From Acetobacteraceae bacterium (GTDB lineage Bacteria > Pseudomonadota > Alphaproteobacteria > Acetobacterales > Acetobacteraceae): DNA of 49,858 nucleotides. A program made the position numbers and the translations under genes. The DNA is taken from assembly GCA_003151425.1 (NCBI GenBank), contig PLXO01000122.1:1-49858 (forward strand), read 5' to 3'. The notes under the pieces were generated by a model that worked only from the letters and a program-made list of their open reading frames with translations, did no database searches and had not been told where the DNA came from. Positions 16,741 to 25,400 of this stretch are shown piece after piece. The first letter of the stretch is position 1, and each line of letters opens with the position of its first letter.

Positions 16741-17019
16741 CTATTGGGTCGTCGTCGTATTGGTCGTCTTTTGCGTTGTCAACGAAGTACCAGACGGCGC
16801 AACGGTGGGGCCGTTCGTGTTGGTCTGGGTCTTGTCGGTCTGGACGCCATTGCTGTCGGTGGTCTGCTGACTGCTGCTCGAACTGGAGCTGCCATACACC
16901 GGAGCAGGAACTGGCGTTGTCGACTGGGTTGATGTCGTGGAGGAGGATGACGTTTGTGCGACGGCGACGCCGGTCATCATCGCAAGGGCGGTGATCGCCG
17001 TAAGCCAGTATCTGATCAT
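16741..17019 (-). CDS. Ser/Thr-rich secreted protein (paralogue of 15627-15938)
   Basis: The 92-residue product has a signal peptide (MIRYWLTAITALAMMTGVAVAQ) and a low-complexity mature part of Ser, Thr and Gln (SSSSTTSTQSTTPVPAPVYG, ending TTQKTTNTTTTQ). The signal region and the TPVPAP/APAPV block match the protein at 15627-15938. A CGGAGAA Shine-Dalgarno sequence lies upstream of ATG 17019. No enzyme or binding domain is visible; presumably periplasmic. Confidence 0.72.
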   Translation of the reverse strand: MIRYWLTAITALAMMTGVAVAQTSSSSTTSTQSTTPVPAPVYGSSSSSSSQQTTDSNGVQTDKTQTNTNGPTVAPSGTSLTTQKTTNTTTTQ

Positions 17020-17107
17020 ATCGTGTTCTCCGGGGAACTGTCTGCAAGCGGAGATCGCTCGCTGTCCCAGGCAACAATGTGGGACGCGGGACAGTGCCCC
17101 GGCAGCC

Positions 17108-17121
17108 TCGGAAATTACTCA
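17108..17121 (+). promoter_or_regulatory. TCGGAAWCTACYYA motif, copy b
   Basis: Reads TCGGAAATTACTCA on the plus strand. It faces copy c, 115 bp away, as an inverted repeat. Confidence 0.45.
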
Positions 17122-17236
17122 GCAACTCGGCAGGGATGCGGCCCCACGCATCCACGGCCGCGGGTCATTGTGCGGCCGCCAACAGCCAGGCCTGTCGGCG
17201 CCGGCGTTTGACAAGCCGGTTGACGGGGGGCTGGTG

Positions 17237-17250
17237 TAGGTAGTTTCCGA
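17237..17250 (-). promoter_or_regulatory. TCGGAAWCTACYYA motif, copy c
   Basis: Reads TCGGAAACTACCTA on the minus strand. Its upstream flank (ATAGCT...GGCCGGC...) resembles that of copy h at 27983. Confidence 0.5.
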
Positions 17251-17412
17251 CGCTTCCACCTAGCCGGCCGTGAGCTATCGTTCAACAGCGACGATCGCAT
17301 CGGACGCTCTCTAGAAGGCTCCAGCGAAGTGCTCCTCGCGAGCCGCCATGGAACCTACGGTCGGGCGTTCGGATACGTGACCCTCATTCGAGCCACAGTT
17401 TGGAGTAAAGCG

Positions 17413-17661
17413 ATGCAAAAAACTCATCAAACAACAATCCCGGCGAACCAGGTGATGGCGCTGTTTGCCGACAGGGTTCGGTCGTTCAGCCTCGCGAGAG
17501 GCGCCACGTTCGCGGATCTCGCGGATCGTCTGGACCAGCCAGGCGGGTGGGACACCGATATGCCGCAGGCAATCTCCCTGAAATTCGGCGCGGCCAGGCA
17601 ACCGATCCCGGTCGCCCAACCCGCGACTTGGCATACCCAACGGACCAGCGCCGCGCATTGA
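17413..17661 (+). CDS. Small hypothetical protein, 82 aa
   Basis: I do not recognise a named family. The region FADRVRSFSLARGATFADLADRLDQPGGW (about 17-45) looks like a compact folded core with a hydrophobic pattern; the rest is polar. There is no signal peptide or membrane segment. The ATG at 17413 is preferred over the upstream TTG/CTG-rich extension because the pattern begins soon after it. It stands alone with motif copies b and c upstream. Could be a regulator-sized accessory protein; function unknown. Confidence 0.5.
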   Translation: MQKTHQTTIPANQVMALFADRVRSFSLARGATFADLADRLDQPGGWDTDMPQAISLKFGAARQPIPVAQPATWHTQRTSAAH

Positions 17662-18000
17662 AATCGTCCCGTCGGGCGACCTTGGCCCCGATACAACGCG
17701 ACGTCACTGTTGCCGATCCGAGCAATCCTGCGGTCGACATCGGCGTTCATTAGCAAGCTCACCGCCGTTTGATATGAACCGGGTGGCCGACCCCGACCCC
17801 GGCTACATTGGTCCACGCCGCCTTCACCATGAAGGCGCAGATCACGTAGCTGGATAGCACCGGACGGGAATATTTCAGGAGAGAGGCGTAGCGCGCATAG
17901 CGCGTGAATATCTGTAACTCGCCTGATCGCCGGCCAGCGGTTCCGTCAAGGTGCATCTCCGCTCTGTGTTGGGCACAAGCCCGCCGCCAGCTCGCCAGTG
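17662..18000. other. Spacer, nothing assignable
   Basis: No gene, repeat or clear hairpin was recognised. A minus-strand frame crossing it has weakly protein-like stretches but no start with a ribosome-binding site. Confidence 0.5.
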
Positions 18001-18468
18001 CTAGCCCGCCAGTGCCAGATCGATGCACTGGATAGCATGAGCGCGGTCGCCATTGCCAAGCGCGCGGCGCGCATCCCGGATCTTGGAGACGAGCTGGCTG
18101 CTGCTGGGCATGTTGGTCTCGCCCGGGGCAACCGAGCGATCGAGTGCCCGTGTCTCCGCCATCTCCAGTGACTGCTGCGCCTGCCCGGTGCGGCCGGCAA
18201 CCAGCGAGGCACGGGCGGCTGTCAGGTAATCATGCGTCGTCGCATTCGGGCCGGCGGACGATGCCGGCAGGGTGGGCGCGATGTTGGACGTTGTATCGGC
18301 CGGCCCGATGTTGCTCGCCTTGTTGGACAGCGGCAGCGAGTCGCCGACGCCGATCTCGTGGCCTGGCCGCGCGCCGGTGGCGGGGTTTGCGCCGGATGGT
18401 ACCTGGGCCAGCGCCTGCAGTGCGCTAAAGCCGAGCAGGGCGACAGTCGCGAAATTTACATAACGCAT
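18001..18468 (-). CDS. Conserved small exported protein (Acetobacteraceae type)
   Basis: The 155-residue product has a signal peptide (YVNFATVALLGFSALQALAQ), a Gly/Pro/Asn-rich linker, and a helical C-terminal domain THDYLTAARASLVAGRTGQAQQSLEMAETRALDRSV followed by IRDARRALGNGDRAHAIQCIDLAL. The two helical segments resemble short TPR-like hairpins in which residues count small periplasmic repeats. I believe this type is widespread in Acetobacteraceae as a hypothetical protein. The ATG at 18468 is chosen because the signal peptide starts there, although the frame is open upstream. Confidence 0.75.
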   Translation of the reverse strand: MRYVNFATVALLGFSALQALAQVPSGANPATGARPGHEIGVGDSLPLSNKASNIGPADTTSNIAPTLPASSAGPNATTHDYLTAARASLVAGRTGQAQQSLEMAETRALDRSVAPGETNMPSSSQLVSKIRDARRALGNGDRAHAIQCIDLALAG

Positions 18469-18509
18469 GATGATACCTCTGGATGAAGGTTGCGTGAGCG
18501 TGGGTGGGT

Positions 18510-18665
18510 TCAGATCGCCCCGACGAACATCAGCAACAGGACGACCACAACCACCGTGCCGAGACCGAAGCTGGGAAAGTAGCCTCAGCTCAGCTATGCG
18601 GCCAAACCGGCAGAACACCGATGAGCATCGGGACGACGATGATAACAATAAGAAGTGCGTGCGCG
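18510..18665 (-). pseudogene. Frameshifted DUF3309-like small membrane protein
   Basis: Reading left, one frame gives LLIVIIVVPMLIGVLPVWPHS and stops; a second frame resumes with GYFPSFGLGTVVVVVLLLMF and ends at 18510-18512. Joined, they reproduce the DUF3309 layout: hydrophobic helix, LPxWPxS, GYxPS, hydrophobic helix. An 8-nt segment at the junction breaks the frame, and no start codon is evident before the first helix. It is either a pseudogene or carries a sequencing error. Confidence 0.6.
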
Positions 18666-18679
18666 ATCTGAAGTCCCCT

Positions 18680-18847
18680 TTACTTCAGCGTGTCTTTCGC
18701 ACTTCCGATCGCGTTTTGTAGCTTACCTTCGACCTGCTCGGCCTTGCCGTCGGTCTGCAGCTTGGCATCGCCGACGAGCTTGCCGACGACTTCCTTTGCG
18801 CTGCCGATTATTTGCTTGCCGACGCCGATTATTCTGTCCTTGTCCAT
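18680..18847 (-). CDS. CsbD-family stress protein
   Basis: The 55-residue protein matches the CsbD family: MDKDRIIGVGKQIIGSAKEVVGKLVGD followed by QTDGKAEQVEGKLQNAIGSAKDTLK, two similar amphipathic stretches. CsbD-like proteins are small, hydrophilic and induced by general stress in many bacteria; their molecular role is unknown. The ATG at 18847 gives the standard family start. It lies among other small stress and envelope genes. Confidence 0.9.
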   Translation of the reverse strand: MDKDRIIGVGKQIIGSAKEVVGKLVGDAKLQTDGKAEQVEGKLQNAIGSAKDTLK

Positions 18848-19066
18848 CTTGTTTGCTGCTTTCTGTCGCTGTTGGCGATCGACGATCTGGCTGCGGACCG
18901 AGGCCGCTCGAATCTGCCGGGGCAGGTCGCTTGCCTGCCTTCGCCGTCGTGGCTCTGGATTTCCCCGGCTCCGGATTTCCCTCGACAGCGTCCATCGGCC
19001 GACGCTGCTCTGCCAATTGAGCGGCTGCCGATTGTTCAAATGATCATCGGCGAGCGATGCAGGCGA

Positions 19067-19219
19067 TTACGGCATTGCCTTGTTGGCATCATGGGTTATC
19101 GCCTGGCCGCCGTTGGAGACGTCTTCGCCGAAGCCCGCGGTGGTGTGGCAGGCACCCAGCAAGGGCACGGCACCGATCAGCATGAGGAATGTCAACGTGA
19201 GGCAGAATGTCTTGCGCAT
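19067..19219 (-). CDS. Entericidin-type small lipoprotein
   Basis: The 50-residue protein has a lipoprotein signal (FCLTLTFLMLIGAVPLLGAC) with Cys at about residue 24, then the entericidin pattern HTTAGFGEDVSNGGQAITHDANKA. Entericidins are small cell-envelope lipoproteins induced by stress or stationary phase; EcnB was linked to lysis and EcnA to its antidote in E. coli. An AAGGA Shine-Dalgarno sequence lies upstream of ATG 19219. No second ecn gene is adjacent. Confidence 0.9.
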   Translation of the reverse strand: MRKTFCLTLTFLMLIGAVPLLGACHTTAGFGEDVSNGGQAITHDANKAMP

Positions 19220-19436
19220 GGCGATGGTCCTTCTGTGCGGATCTGGATTATCGGTGGTCGTGTGGCGTGGCCTCAGCGCCGGATCGGGCCGCGCAAGTCG
19301 ACAGCGTCGGGGCTGGTCGCCGCACCGGCCGGCGGCGCTGATCGCGCCGCCGGCCAATGTGCTGGTGAGAGGGCTGCAGCCGCAGTGGCATCGACCGTCG
19401 TGCCGGGTCAGCGCTGCGGCGTCTTACTTCTTCTCC

Positions 19437-20618
19437 TCATGGGCCGGGCTTCTTCTCCTCATGGGCCGGGGCCGCGCGCGGGGCGGCGGCGGCGGCGGCG
19501 TGTGCGGCGGCCGGATGCGGTGCTGCGGGCGCGGCCGGAGGCGCGACCGCGTGTGTTACGGCCGGATTTTGTGCTGCGGGCGCGGCTGGACGCGCGACCG
19601 CGTGGGCTACGGCCGGATTTTGTGCTGCGGGCGCGGTTGGACGCGCGACCGCGTGGGCTACGGCCGGATTTTGTGCTGCGGGCGCGGTTGGACGCGCGAC
19701 CGCGTGTGTTACGGCCGGATTTTGTGCCGCAGGCCCGGCGGCATGCACGGCCGGGTGCGCACCAACGGCGGGCTCGGCGGCATGCACGGCCGGGTGCGCA
19801 CCAGCGGCAGGCTCAGCCGCATGTGCGGCCGGATGTGCAGCACCTGCGGGCTCGGCGGCGTGTTCAGCCGTGCTGGCTGGCTGCGCATGCGCGCCCGCAC
19901 CCTCGAACTGGGCGGGACGCGACGTGGCGGCGATCGCCGGATGTCCGTTGTTGTGGCTCGCCGCGAACGCCGGATTGCTGGCGGCCGCCGTGATATGCTG
20001 CGTCTGCATCGCGGTCACCGGGGTGTGTCTCTCGTTCGCAGCCGCACGCTGCTCGGCGGTCGGTTCGGCCCTCAGCCCGTTCGCGCCACCCAGGTAGCTG
20101 ACATTCGTGCGGTTGTTGACGGTCAGGTTCTGCTCGTAGACGTTCTGAACGCGGGTCGAGCCGAAATTGTTGGCGGATCGGTTATATTCGAAGTTGTTAC
20201 CGTTCCAGCGCCCGCCCTCATAGCCGCCGCCGCCGTAGCCATAACCGTAATTGACGCCGCCGTAGAAGCCGACGTGCGGGCCCCAATAACCATTATTGAA
20301 AAGATAGGCGCCGTTGCTCCAACCCCAATAGGGCGGCGTCCACAACACGCCGACGACCGGCGGCTGTATCCAGGTGCCGGGCACCCAGTAGTAGCCAACA
20401 TCCCCATAGGCCCAGTAGCCTGGCGTCCACATATACCCGACGTCGGGCATCGGCGGCTGAACGTAGACCGGCAACAGCGGCGGTGCGATCTGGACCGAGA
20501 GCCCGATCGCCACCTGTGCGCTCACCGGCGTCGCCGCGGCCACGATCAGGGGGCTGGCGAGAACGGTCGCGGCAAGCAAGAAACCCCTGAAAGTCATGCG
20601 TTTGGAGATTGTCATCAT
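19437..20618 (-). CDS. Secreted WXXGXW-repeat protein with Ala/Pro/His tail repeats
   Basis: The 393-residue protein starts with a signal peptide (FRGFLLAATVLASPLIVAAA...SAQ). Residues 40-130 hold Trp/Tyr/Gly-rich WXXGXW-type repeats (MWTPGYWAYGDVGYYWVPGTW, then PPYWGW...NNGYWGPHVGFYGG), a family common in the envelope of Acetobacteraceae and rhizobia. Its second half is low-complexity: three AEPAxGAHPAVHA units and four PAAQNPAVxHAVARPTA units, coded by exact 39-bp and 51-bp tandem repeats. The tail ends in HEEKKPGP. A GAGGGT Shine-Dalgarno sequence precedes ATG 20618. Likely a cell-surface or periplasmic structural protein; function unknown. Confidence 0.85.
   Translation of the reverse strand: MMTISKRMTFRGFLLAATVLASPLIVAAATPVSAQVAIGLSVQIAPPLLPVYVQPPMPDVGYMWTPGYWAYGDVGYYWVPGTWIQPPVVGVLWTPPYWGWSNGAYLFNNGYWGPHVGFYGGVNYGYGYGGGGYEGGRWNGNNFEYNRSANNFGSTRVQNVYEQNLTVNNRTNVSYLGGANGLRAEPTAEQRAAANERHTPVTAMQTQHITAAASNPAFAASHNNGHPAIAATSRPAQFEGAGAHAQPASTAEHAAEPAGAAHPAAHAAEPAAGAHPAVHAAEPAVGAHPAVHAAGPAAQNPAVTHAVARPTAPAAQNPAVAHAVARPTAPAAQNPAVAHAVARPAAPAAQNPAVTHAVAPPAAPAAPHPAAAHAAAAAAPRAAPAHEEKKPGP
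19507..19740 (-). repeat. 51-bp tandem repeats in the WXXGXW gene
   Basis: Units start at 19558, 19609, 19660 and 19711 with exactly 51-bp spacing, and a diverged copy precedes them. Each codes a 17-residue block PAAQNPAVxHAVARPTA. The units at 19609 and 19660 are nearly identical, which points to recent unequal exchange. Confidence 0.9.
19737..19853 (-). repeat. 39-bp tandem repeats in the WXXGXW gene
   Basis: Three units begin at 19737, 19776 and 19815, each coding the 13-residue block AEPAxGAHPAVHA (third copy diverged). Confidence 0.9.
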
Positions 20619-20806
20619 ACCCTCGCTGGGACGGGAAAAATTCGAGATACGCCTCCGTCCGCGTCACCGGAGCTGCGTCTCGTATCGGATGCGGGATCAT
20701 GTCGAGCCGCCCACAGGATCGTTTTGGTTTCGGTTGGCTGAAGGGCGGCGGCCGATCAAGCCCCGGCACTTCCGAACATACGCACTGGGACATTGCTGGA
20801 GCAGCC

Positions 20807-20820
20807 CCGGAATCTACTCA
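20807..20820 (+). promoter_or_regulatory. TCGGAAWCTACYYA motif, copy d
   Basis: Reads CCGGAATCTACTCA. Its last five bases are also the first bases of the hairpin at 20816-20856. Confidence 0.4.
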
Positions 20821-20856
20821 TACCAACGGTCATATAGAATGACTGTTGGTATGAGT
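20816..20856. terminator. 18-bp-stem hairpin
   Basis: ACTCATACCAACGGTCAT and ATGACTGTTGGTATGAGT pair with one mismatch around a 5-nt loop, followed by CTTTGTTT. Stem, short loop and T-rich tail fit a Rho-independent terminator on the plus strand, yet no plus-strand gene ends here. It may instead be a small palindromic element. Confidence 0.5.
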
Positions 20857-21055
20857 CTTTGTTTGGCGCGGCGGAGCCTGTCCTCGGGCGGGTCTTAGGC
20901 CCGACCCGGGGGCCCGCCAACCCGGCGCGCGACACCGACCGGCGAAAGCGTTGGAACCGGTCAACACTTTCGCCAATTGGTATCATGCCAATCAGCGGAA
21001 AGAGCGACGAATCAGAGGAAAGAGCGACGTACGCTGGCGCCTGACCTAACGCGTC

Positions 21056-21094
21056 ATGGCCGTCCCCGGGGACAAGATGCAAGTGGACGGCCAT
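21056..21094. terminator. Hairpin downstream of the small Gly/Tyr membrane-protein gene
   Basis: ATGGCCGTCC and GGACGGCCAT form a perfect 10-bp stem with a 19-nt loop, 50 bp beyond the stop of the minus-strand gene ending at 21144. A weak terminator candidate. Confidence 0.4.
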
Positions 21095-21143
21095 CGGGGA
21101 ACACAGGCCGCAGACCCGGAGATCAACCGGCGAAGCGGTCGGC

Positions 21144-21323
21144 TCAGCGCATCATAGAGTGGTTGAACGACAGCCCACCCAAAAGCCAGACCACGAGAAG
21201 AACAACCAGCACGAGGCCGAGAATACCGCCGGCCCCGCGCCCACCGTAGCGACTGTAGCCATAGTAGCCACCGCCGCCGCCGAATACCAGAACCAGCACG
21301 ACAACGAGAAGAATCAGTCCCAT
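21144..21323 (-). CDS. Gly/Tyr-rich small membrane protein (DUF3309-like layout)
   Basis: The 59-residue product has two hydrophobic helices (LILLVVVLVLVFGGG, then GILGLVLVVLLVVWLLGG) joined by a GGGGYYGYSRYGGRGAG turn. The layout is that of DUF3309 and related two-helix peptides, and it parallels the broken copy at 18510-18665, though the LPxWPxS element is lacking. Start ATG 21323 and stop at 21144 are clean. Probably an inner-membrane peptide of the stress or envelope set; function unknown. Confidence 0.65.
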   Translation of the reverse strand: MGLILLVVVLVLVFGGGGGYYGYSRYGGRGAGGILGLVLVVLLVVWLLGGLSFNHSMMR

Positions 21324-21392
21324 AATATACCTTCACTCCATGTCCGAGCACGACGGCCGGGCTGCACCGCCGACGCCGGACCAATTAATACC

Positions 21393-21950
21393 CTAGCCGG
21401 ACGCCCTGTGTTCCTCGCCCGTATCAGCCCAGTGGCTGACTGGTTGGTTCAAGGTCTCCACAGCTATCCCGGAAGCCGCGCGTACCCATCCCGCGGCGCC
21501 GCCGAAAACGGCCCAGGCCGCGCCAAGCATCACCGGGTCGACGGTATCGACGAGAAACCGAATGTGCCGGCGAACGCCGTCGCGTGTGACGTAATTTCCG
21601 ACGACGCGAACCAGGCACACGCCCCGTGTGCTGGCCGTGTAACCTTGCAAAACAAGAGCGGCGTCCCTGGGTTGGACGGGTCCGCGCCAGGCTGTGTCGC
21701 TTGTGGCGGGCGTGTCCCCCATCTCATTTGCCGGGCGGCTGAATTCCGCCCACATGCCGCCGAGCGCCAGCGCGTCGGTGGCGGTCACCGGGACGCGAAC
21801 GCAACGGCGGGCGCCGTCGCGCATCACGAACTCCCCGCCGATGCGCGTCATGCACCTGCCCCGAAAGCTGACAGTATAGCCCTGGACAACCCGATCAGCC
21901 TCCCTCATGGCGTCCTCGCTTAGGGGGCTCGCGGGAAGATGATTCATCAT
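21393..21950 (-). CDS. Hypothetical protein with a duplicated 50-residue domain
   Basis: The 185-residue chain contains two copies of an unrecognised domain: residues 21-70 (VVQGYTVSFRGRCMTRIGGE, then FVMRDGARRCVRVPVTATDA and MWAEF) and residues 100-149 (VLQGYTASTRGVCLVRVVGN, then YVTRDGVRRHIRFLVDTVDP and AWAVF). The pattern QGYTxSxRGxCxxRxxGxxVxRDGxRRxxR is shared and looks like a beta-rich small fold. A GAAGGAG Shine-Dalgarno sequence marks ATG 21950 as the start. No signal peptide. The pattern has some resemblance to PilZ-like arginine-rich binding surfaces, but I cannot assign it. Confidence 0.7.
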   Translation of the reverse strand: MMNHLPASPLSEDAMREADRVVQGYTVSFRGRCMTRIGGEFVMRDGARRCVRVPVTATDALALGGMWAEFSRPANEMGDTPATSDTAWRGPVQPRDAALVLQGYTASTRGVCLVRVVGNYVTRDGVRRHIRFLVDTVDPVMLGAAWAVFGGAAGWVRAASGIAVETLNQPVSHWADTGEEHRASG

Positions 21951-22434
21951 CGCTCCTTCGGTGACGTACAAGCCCACTTCCACCCTCCAGGATTGCTGTC
22001 GCTCGCTGTTCCCTTCCCCAACCACGCTGGAATGACCAACCAGGCAGCTTTGGCGATCGGCCATGATGGTGCGGCAGGCGTTGTCACGATATTGGGAACG
22101 GCAGCCAGTCGGCCAGACTCGGAAACTACCTACGCCAGGCGGCCGTGCTCACGCGCGCGAATAAACGCGCGCAACATTCGTCTCGCATGCCCCTGTCGCT
22201 CGATCCAGCCGCCGGGCGCGAGGTCCGCGATGTGCGGCAGCCGGCGCTAACGGGTCCCAATCGCCGCGGTCGCCATGGAACTCCCCCGGCCCACCTGAGA
22301 CTTGCCGGGTAACGCGCCGGTTGAACCTGCGATCGGGTTCAGCGAAGAATCGTCATCTTCATTGGCACGGCGGGCGACGCGACGAACTATCGTCGCATCT
22401 GGGACCGGCCATGCCGCCATGCCAGGCTCGGAAA
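21951..22434. other. Spacer with motif copies e and f
   Basis: No gene is supported. Two copies of the 14-bp motif lie here, at 22119-22132 and 22428-22441; the second overlaps the stop codon of the large sensor-kinase gene. Confidence 0.55.
22119..22132 (+). promoter_or_regulatory. TCGGAAWCTACYYA motif, copy e
   Basis: Reads TCGGAAACTACCTA, identical over all 14 bases to copy c at 17237-17250. Confidence 0.5.
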
Positions 22435-22441
22435 TCACCTA
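22428..22441 (+). promoter_or_regulatory. TCGGAAWCTACYYA motif, copy f
   Basis: Reads TCGGAAATCACCTA. It overlaps the stop codon (22435-22437) of the sensor-kinase gene and, with copy g at the other end, brackets that gene as an inverted pair. Confidence 0.45.
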
Positions 22442-25400
22442 CCGGCGGTTTGCCGCACGGCAGCGCCGGGCGCTCCCACTTGCGCGAGCATCGCGTCGGC
22501 GCCATCCCCAGCGGCGACAAGTGCCAATCGAGCCAACGCCGGAAGTGATTTCGTGCCCGTCTTCTTCATGATCGAGGCACGATGGTTCTCGACAGTGCGC
22601 TGGCTGATCCGCAGATCCGCGGCGATATTCTTGCTGGGATGGCCCGCCAGCACCAGCTCCATGATCTGGCGCTGTCGCGCCGTGAGACCCGCGACGTGTC
22701 GTGCCGCATCCTCCTGCCGGGCGGACAGCTTGCTCGAATCCCGCGATTGGTCGAGCGCGCGTTCGACGCCGGCGAGCAGCTCGCCACGGGTGATCGGCTT
22801 CTCGATGAAGTCCGAAGCGCCGGCTTTCATGGCTTGAACCGCCATCGGCACGTCGCTGTTGCCGGTGATCATGATGGAGGGCAGGTGATGGCCCGCATCA
22901 CGCAGTTGCTGCAGCAGTTCCAGCCCGCTCATGCCGGGAAGGTAGGCATCGATCACCAGGCATGCTTCGCGGCCGGGACGATAGTCTGCAAGGAACGCCT
23001 CGCATGTCGCATAATCCTCGACGTGCCGGCCATCGTCTTCGAGCACCTCGCGAATCGTCGCGCGTACCTGGTCGTCGTCGTCGACGACGAAGATCACGGA
23101 CGGCTCCGCGCGGCCGGCCGCCTCGGCGGCGCGCGGCGCGTGCACCTGCACCGCGGCATGCGCGGGCGGCAGCAGACGCTGGATGACCTGCGTCAGCTCC
23201 TGCAACTTCACCGGCTTGTTGAGCTGTATGCAGCTCTGCAGCCCGATATCGCGCAAGGCACCGGTCGATATGTCGCCGGTCAGGATAACGGCCGGGATCT
23301 CACGATGAAGCCTCTCCCGCAGCTTCGCGATGACCTGGAGTCCGTCCATGCCGTTCGGCAGATTGTAGTCCGCAAGAACAAGGTCAGGTCGGACAGTCCC
23401 CCCCGCCACCAGATGCAACGCCGCGGTCCCATCAGGCGCCGTTGCCGCACGATGGCCCTCCTCCTTGAGGAACAGCTCAAGGAGCTCGCGTACCTCGGGA
23501 TCATCCTCGACGACCAGGACCATACCGGTGCCGCGAGCACCAGCAACGGTTGCGTCGTGCACGCCGTGCCGATGCGGTGCGGGCTGTGGCGCCGGTCCGC
23601 GCGGCGCCAGCATGACTTCCACGACGAAGACCGAGCCCTTGCCTGGACGCGAGCGGACGCGGACCCGATGTCCCAGCATCTTCCCCAGGCGCTGCACGAT
23701 GGACAGACCGAGACCCAGGCCTCGGCTTCGCTCACGTGCGGGATTGTGGAGCTGATGGTACTCCTCGAAGATCGCGTGAAGTTCCTCATCCGGGATGCCG
23801 ATTCCGGTGTCCCAGACCTCGATGCTCAGCGTTCCCTCGTGCCGCCGGCAACCCAGCAGCACCTTGCCGCGCTTGGTGTATTTCAATGCGTTCGACAGCA
23901 GGTTGCGGATCATCTGCTCGAGCAGGCGCGGATCGCTCTGGATCGACAGGTCGCACGGGACCACGCGCAAGGCCAGGCCCTTTGCTTGCGCGTGGTAGGT
24001 GAATTCATCCTTTAGCTGAGTAAGCAGGCCGCTGACCGGGAAACTGACCGATTCGGCGTGGACGGTGCCGGTTTCGATCTGGTTGATGTCGAGCAGCGTA
24101 TTCAGCATGGCCGCGACGGCGCTCAGCGTCTCGTCGATCCGCGCGACCAGCTTTTTGGCGCGCTCACCCTCGACGATCTTTGCCAGCAACCCCTGAAGCA
24201 GGGCGAGCGTCTGCAACGGCTGGCGCAGATCGTGGCTTGCCGCGGCGAGAAAGCGCGACTTCGCCATGGTGGCCAGCTCCGCCTGCCGCTTGGCCGCCTC
24301 CAGCTCGTCCGCCACGTGCCGGCGCTCGGTGATGTCGGCAAAGGTGATGACGACCCCTTCGCCCCCGTTGTCCTGGGTGCGGTAAGGCAACACGCGGCGG
24401 GTGTACCAGGCGCCGTTCTGCGCCGCGATCTCCCGTTCGATCGGCGCGAGGCTGCGCAAAACCGTCCTGGCATCCGCCAGCAGCGTGCTATCGGCAGCCA
24501 GCAAGTTAAGGTCCGCGAGCGGCCGCCCGACGTCGCTGGGAATGACGCTGAAGAGTGACTTGGTGGCAGGCGTGAAGAAACGGATATTGAGATTGGTGTC
24601 GAGGAAAATCGTCGCGACATCGGTGCTGTACAGGATGTTTTGCAGATCATTGGAGGTGGTGCGCTGCCGCTCCAACGTCTCCTGAAGCTGGCTGTTGAGA
24701 GCGGTGAGCTCCTCATTGAGCGACTGCAGCTCCTCCTTCGAGGTCAGCAGCTCCTCGTTCGCGGACTGATATTCCTCGTTGACCGACAATGCCTCTTCGT
24801 TGATCGCCTTCTGCTCTTCGGTGGAAATTTCCAGGTTGTGGACAGCGCTTTGCAGTTCGGTGCGGGTGGCCTCAAGTTCCTTCTCCAGCGCGGCGATCCG
24901 CGGAATGTCCCGCTTCGTGCCAATGGCCTGCGACGTGCCGCTGTCCCGCGACGTGCCTGGGTGATCCTGCTCCTGCTCTTGCTGTGGCTGCTCGACGAAG
25001 CAGATCAGCAGCAGCGTCTCGCCCTCGCTCGCAACCGGCTGCACGTCGATGTTGAACGACACCGAATTTCCGTCGTGGTTCGTCCGCCCGCCGGCGAGCA
25101 CGATGCGCGCGTTCTCCTGGCTGGACCGTTGGATCGCGGATCGCAGCTTGATGCGCAGGTCCTGCCGCGCCATGGCCAGCAGATCGTGCGTCGGCTGCCC
25201 CGGTGCCACATGCAGATAGCGCTCGGTCGGACCCATTGTATAGAGGCACTCGTGCTTGCTGTTGATCAGTACCGCCGCCGGCGCGTGGGTCTCCATGACC
25301 AGCCGTCGGCACAGCTCGGCGAGAGTGGCCTGGCGCGATTGGGGCCGGCCTTGTCCCGGCCGCGCGGGCACCCGCACGGCGTCCGCGGCGCTGCGCAAAA

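Larger units (their letters stand above)
17020..17412. other. Divergent spacer with an inverted motif pair
   Basis: This spacer between divergent small genes contains two inverted copies of the 14-bp motif, at 17108-17121 (+) and 17237-17250 (-), bracketing about 115 bp of GC-rich DNA. No gene is seen. Confidence 0.6.
20619..21143. other. Spacer with hairpins and motif copy d
   Basis: This 525-bp region between two minus-strand genes has no supported gene. It contains motif copy d (20807-20820), an 18-bp-stem hairpin directly after it (20816-20856), and a 10-bp-stem hairpin at 21056-21094. A central stretch (about 20865-20995) with GGGCCCGCC..GGCGCG segments looks like dispersed-repeat material. 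Confidence 0.55.

Noticed and set aside
16376-17155. 259-codon minus-strand frame over the Ser/Thr-rich gene
   Set aside because: It is in a different frame from the signal-peptide protein at 16741-17019, which has a clear start and composition; the longer product is noise-like.
17759-18028. Minus-strand ORF with segment YSRPVLSSYVICAFMVKAAW
   Set aside because: Looks slightly protein-like, but lacks a ribosome-binding site and overlaps the end of the exported-protein gene; no family recognised.
20756-21094. Minus-strand ORF containing VGPKTRPRTGSAAPNK
   Set aside because: It spans hairpins and dispersed-repeat-like DNA, with no start signal; more likely translated repeat.
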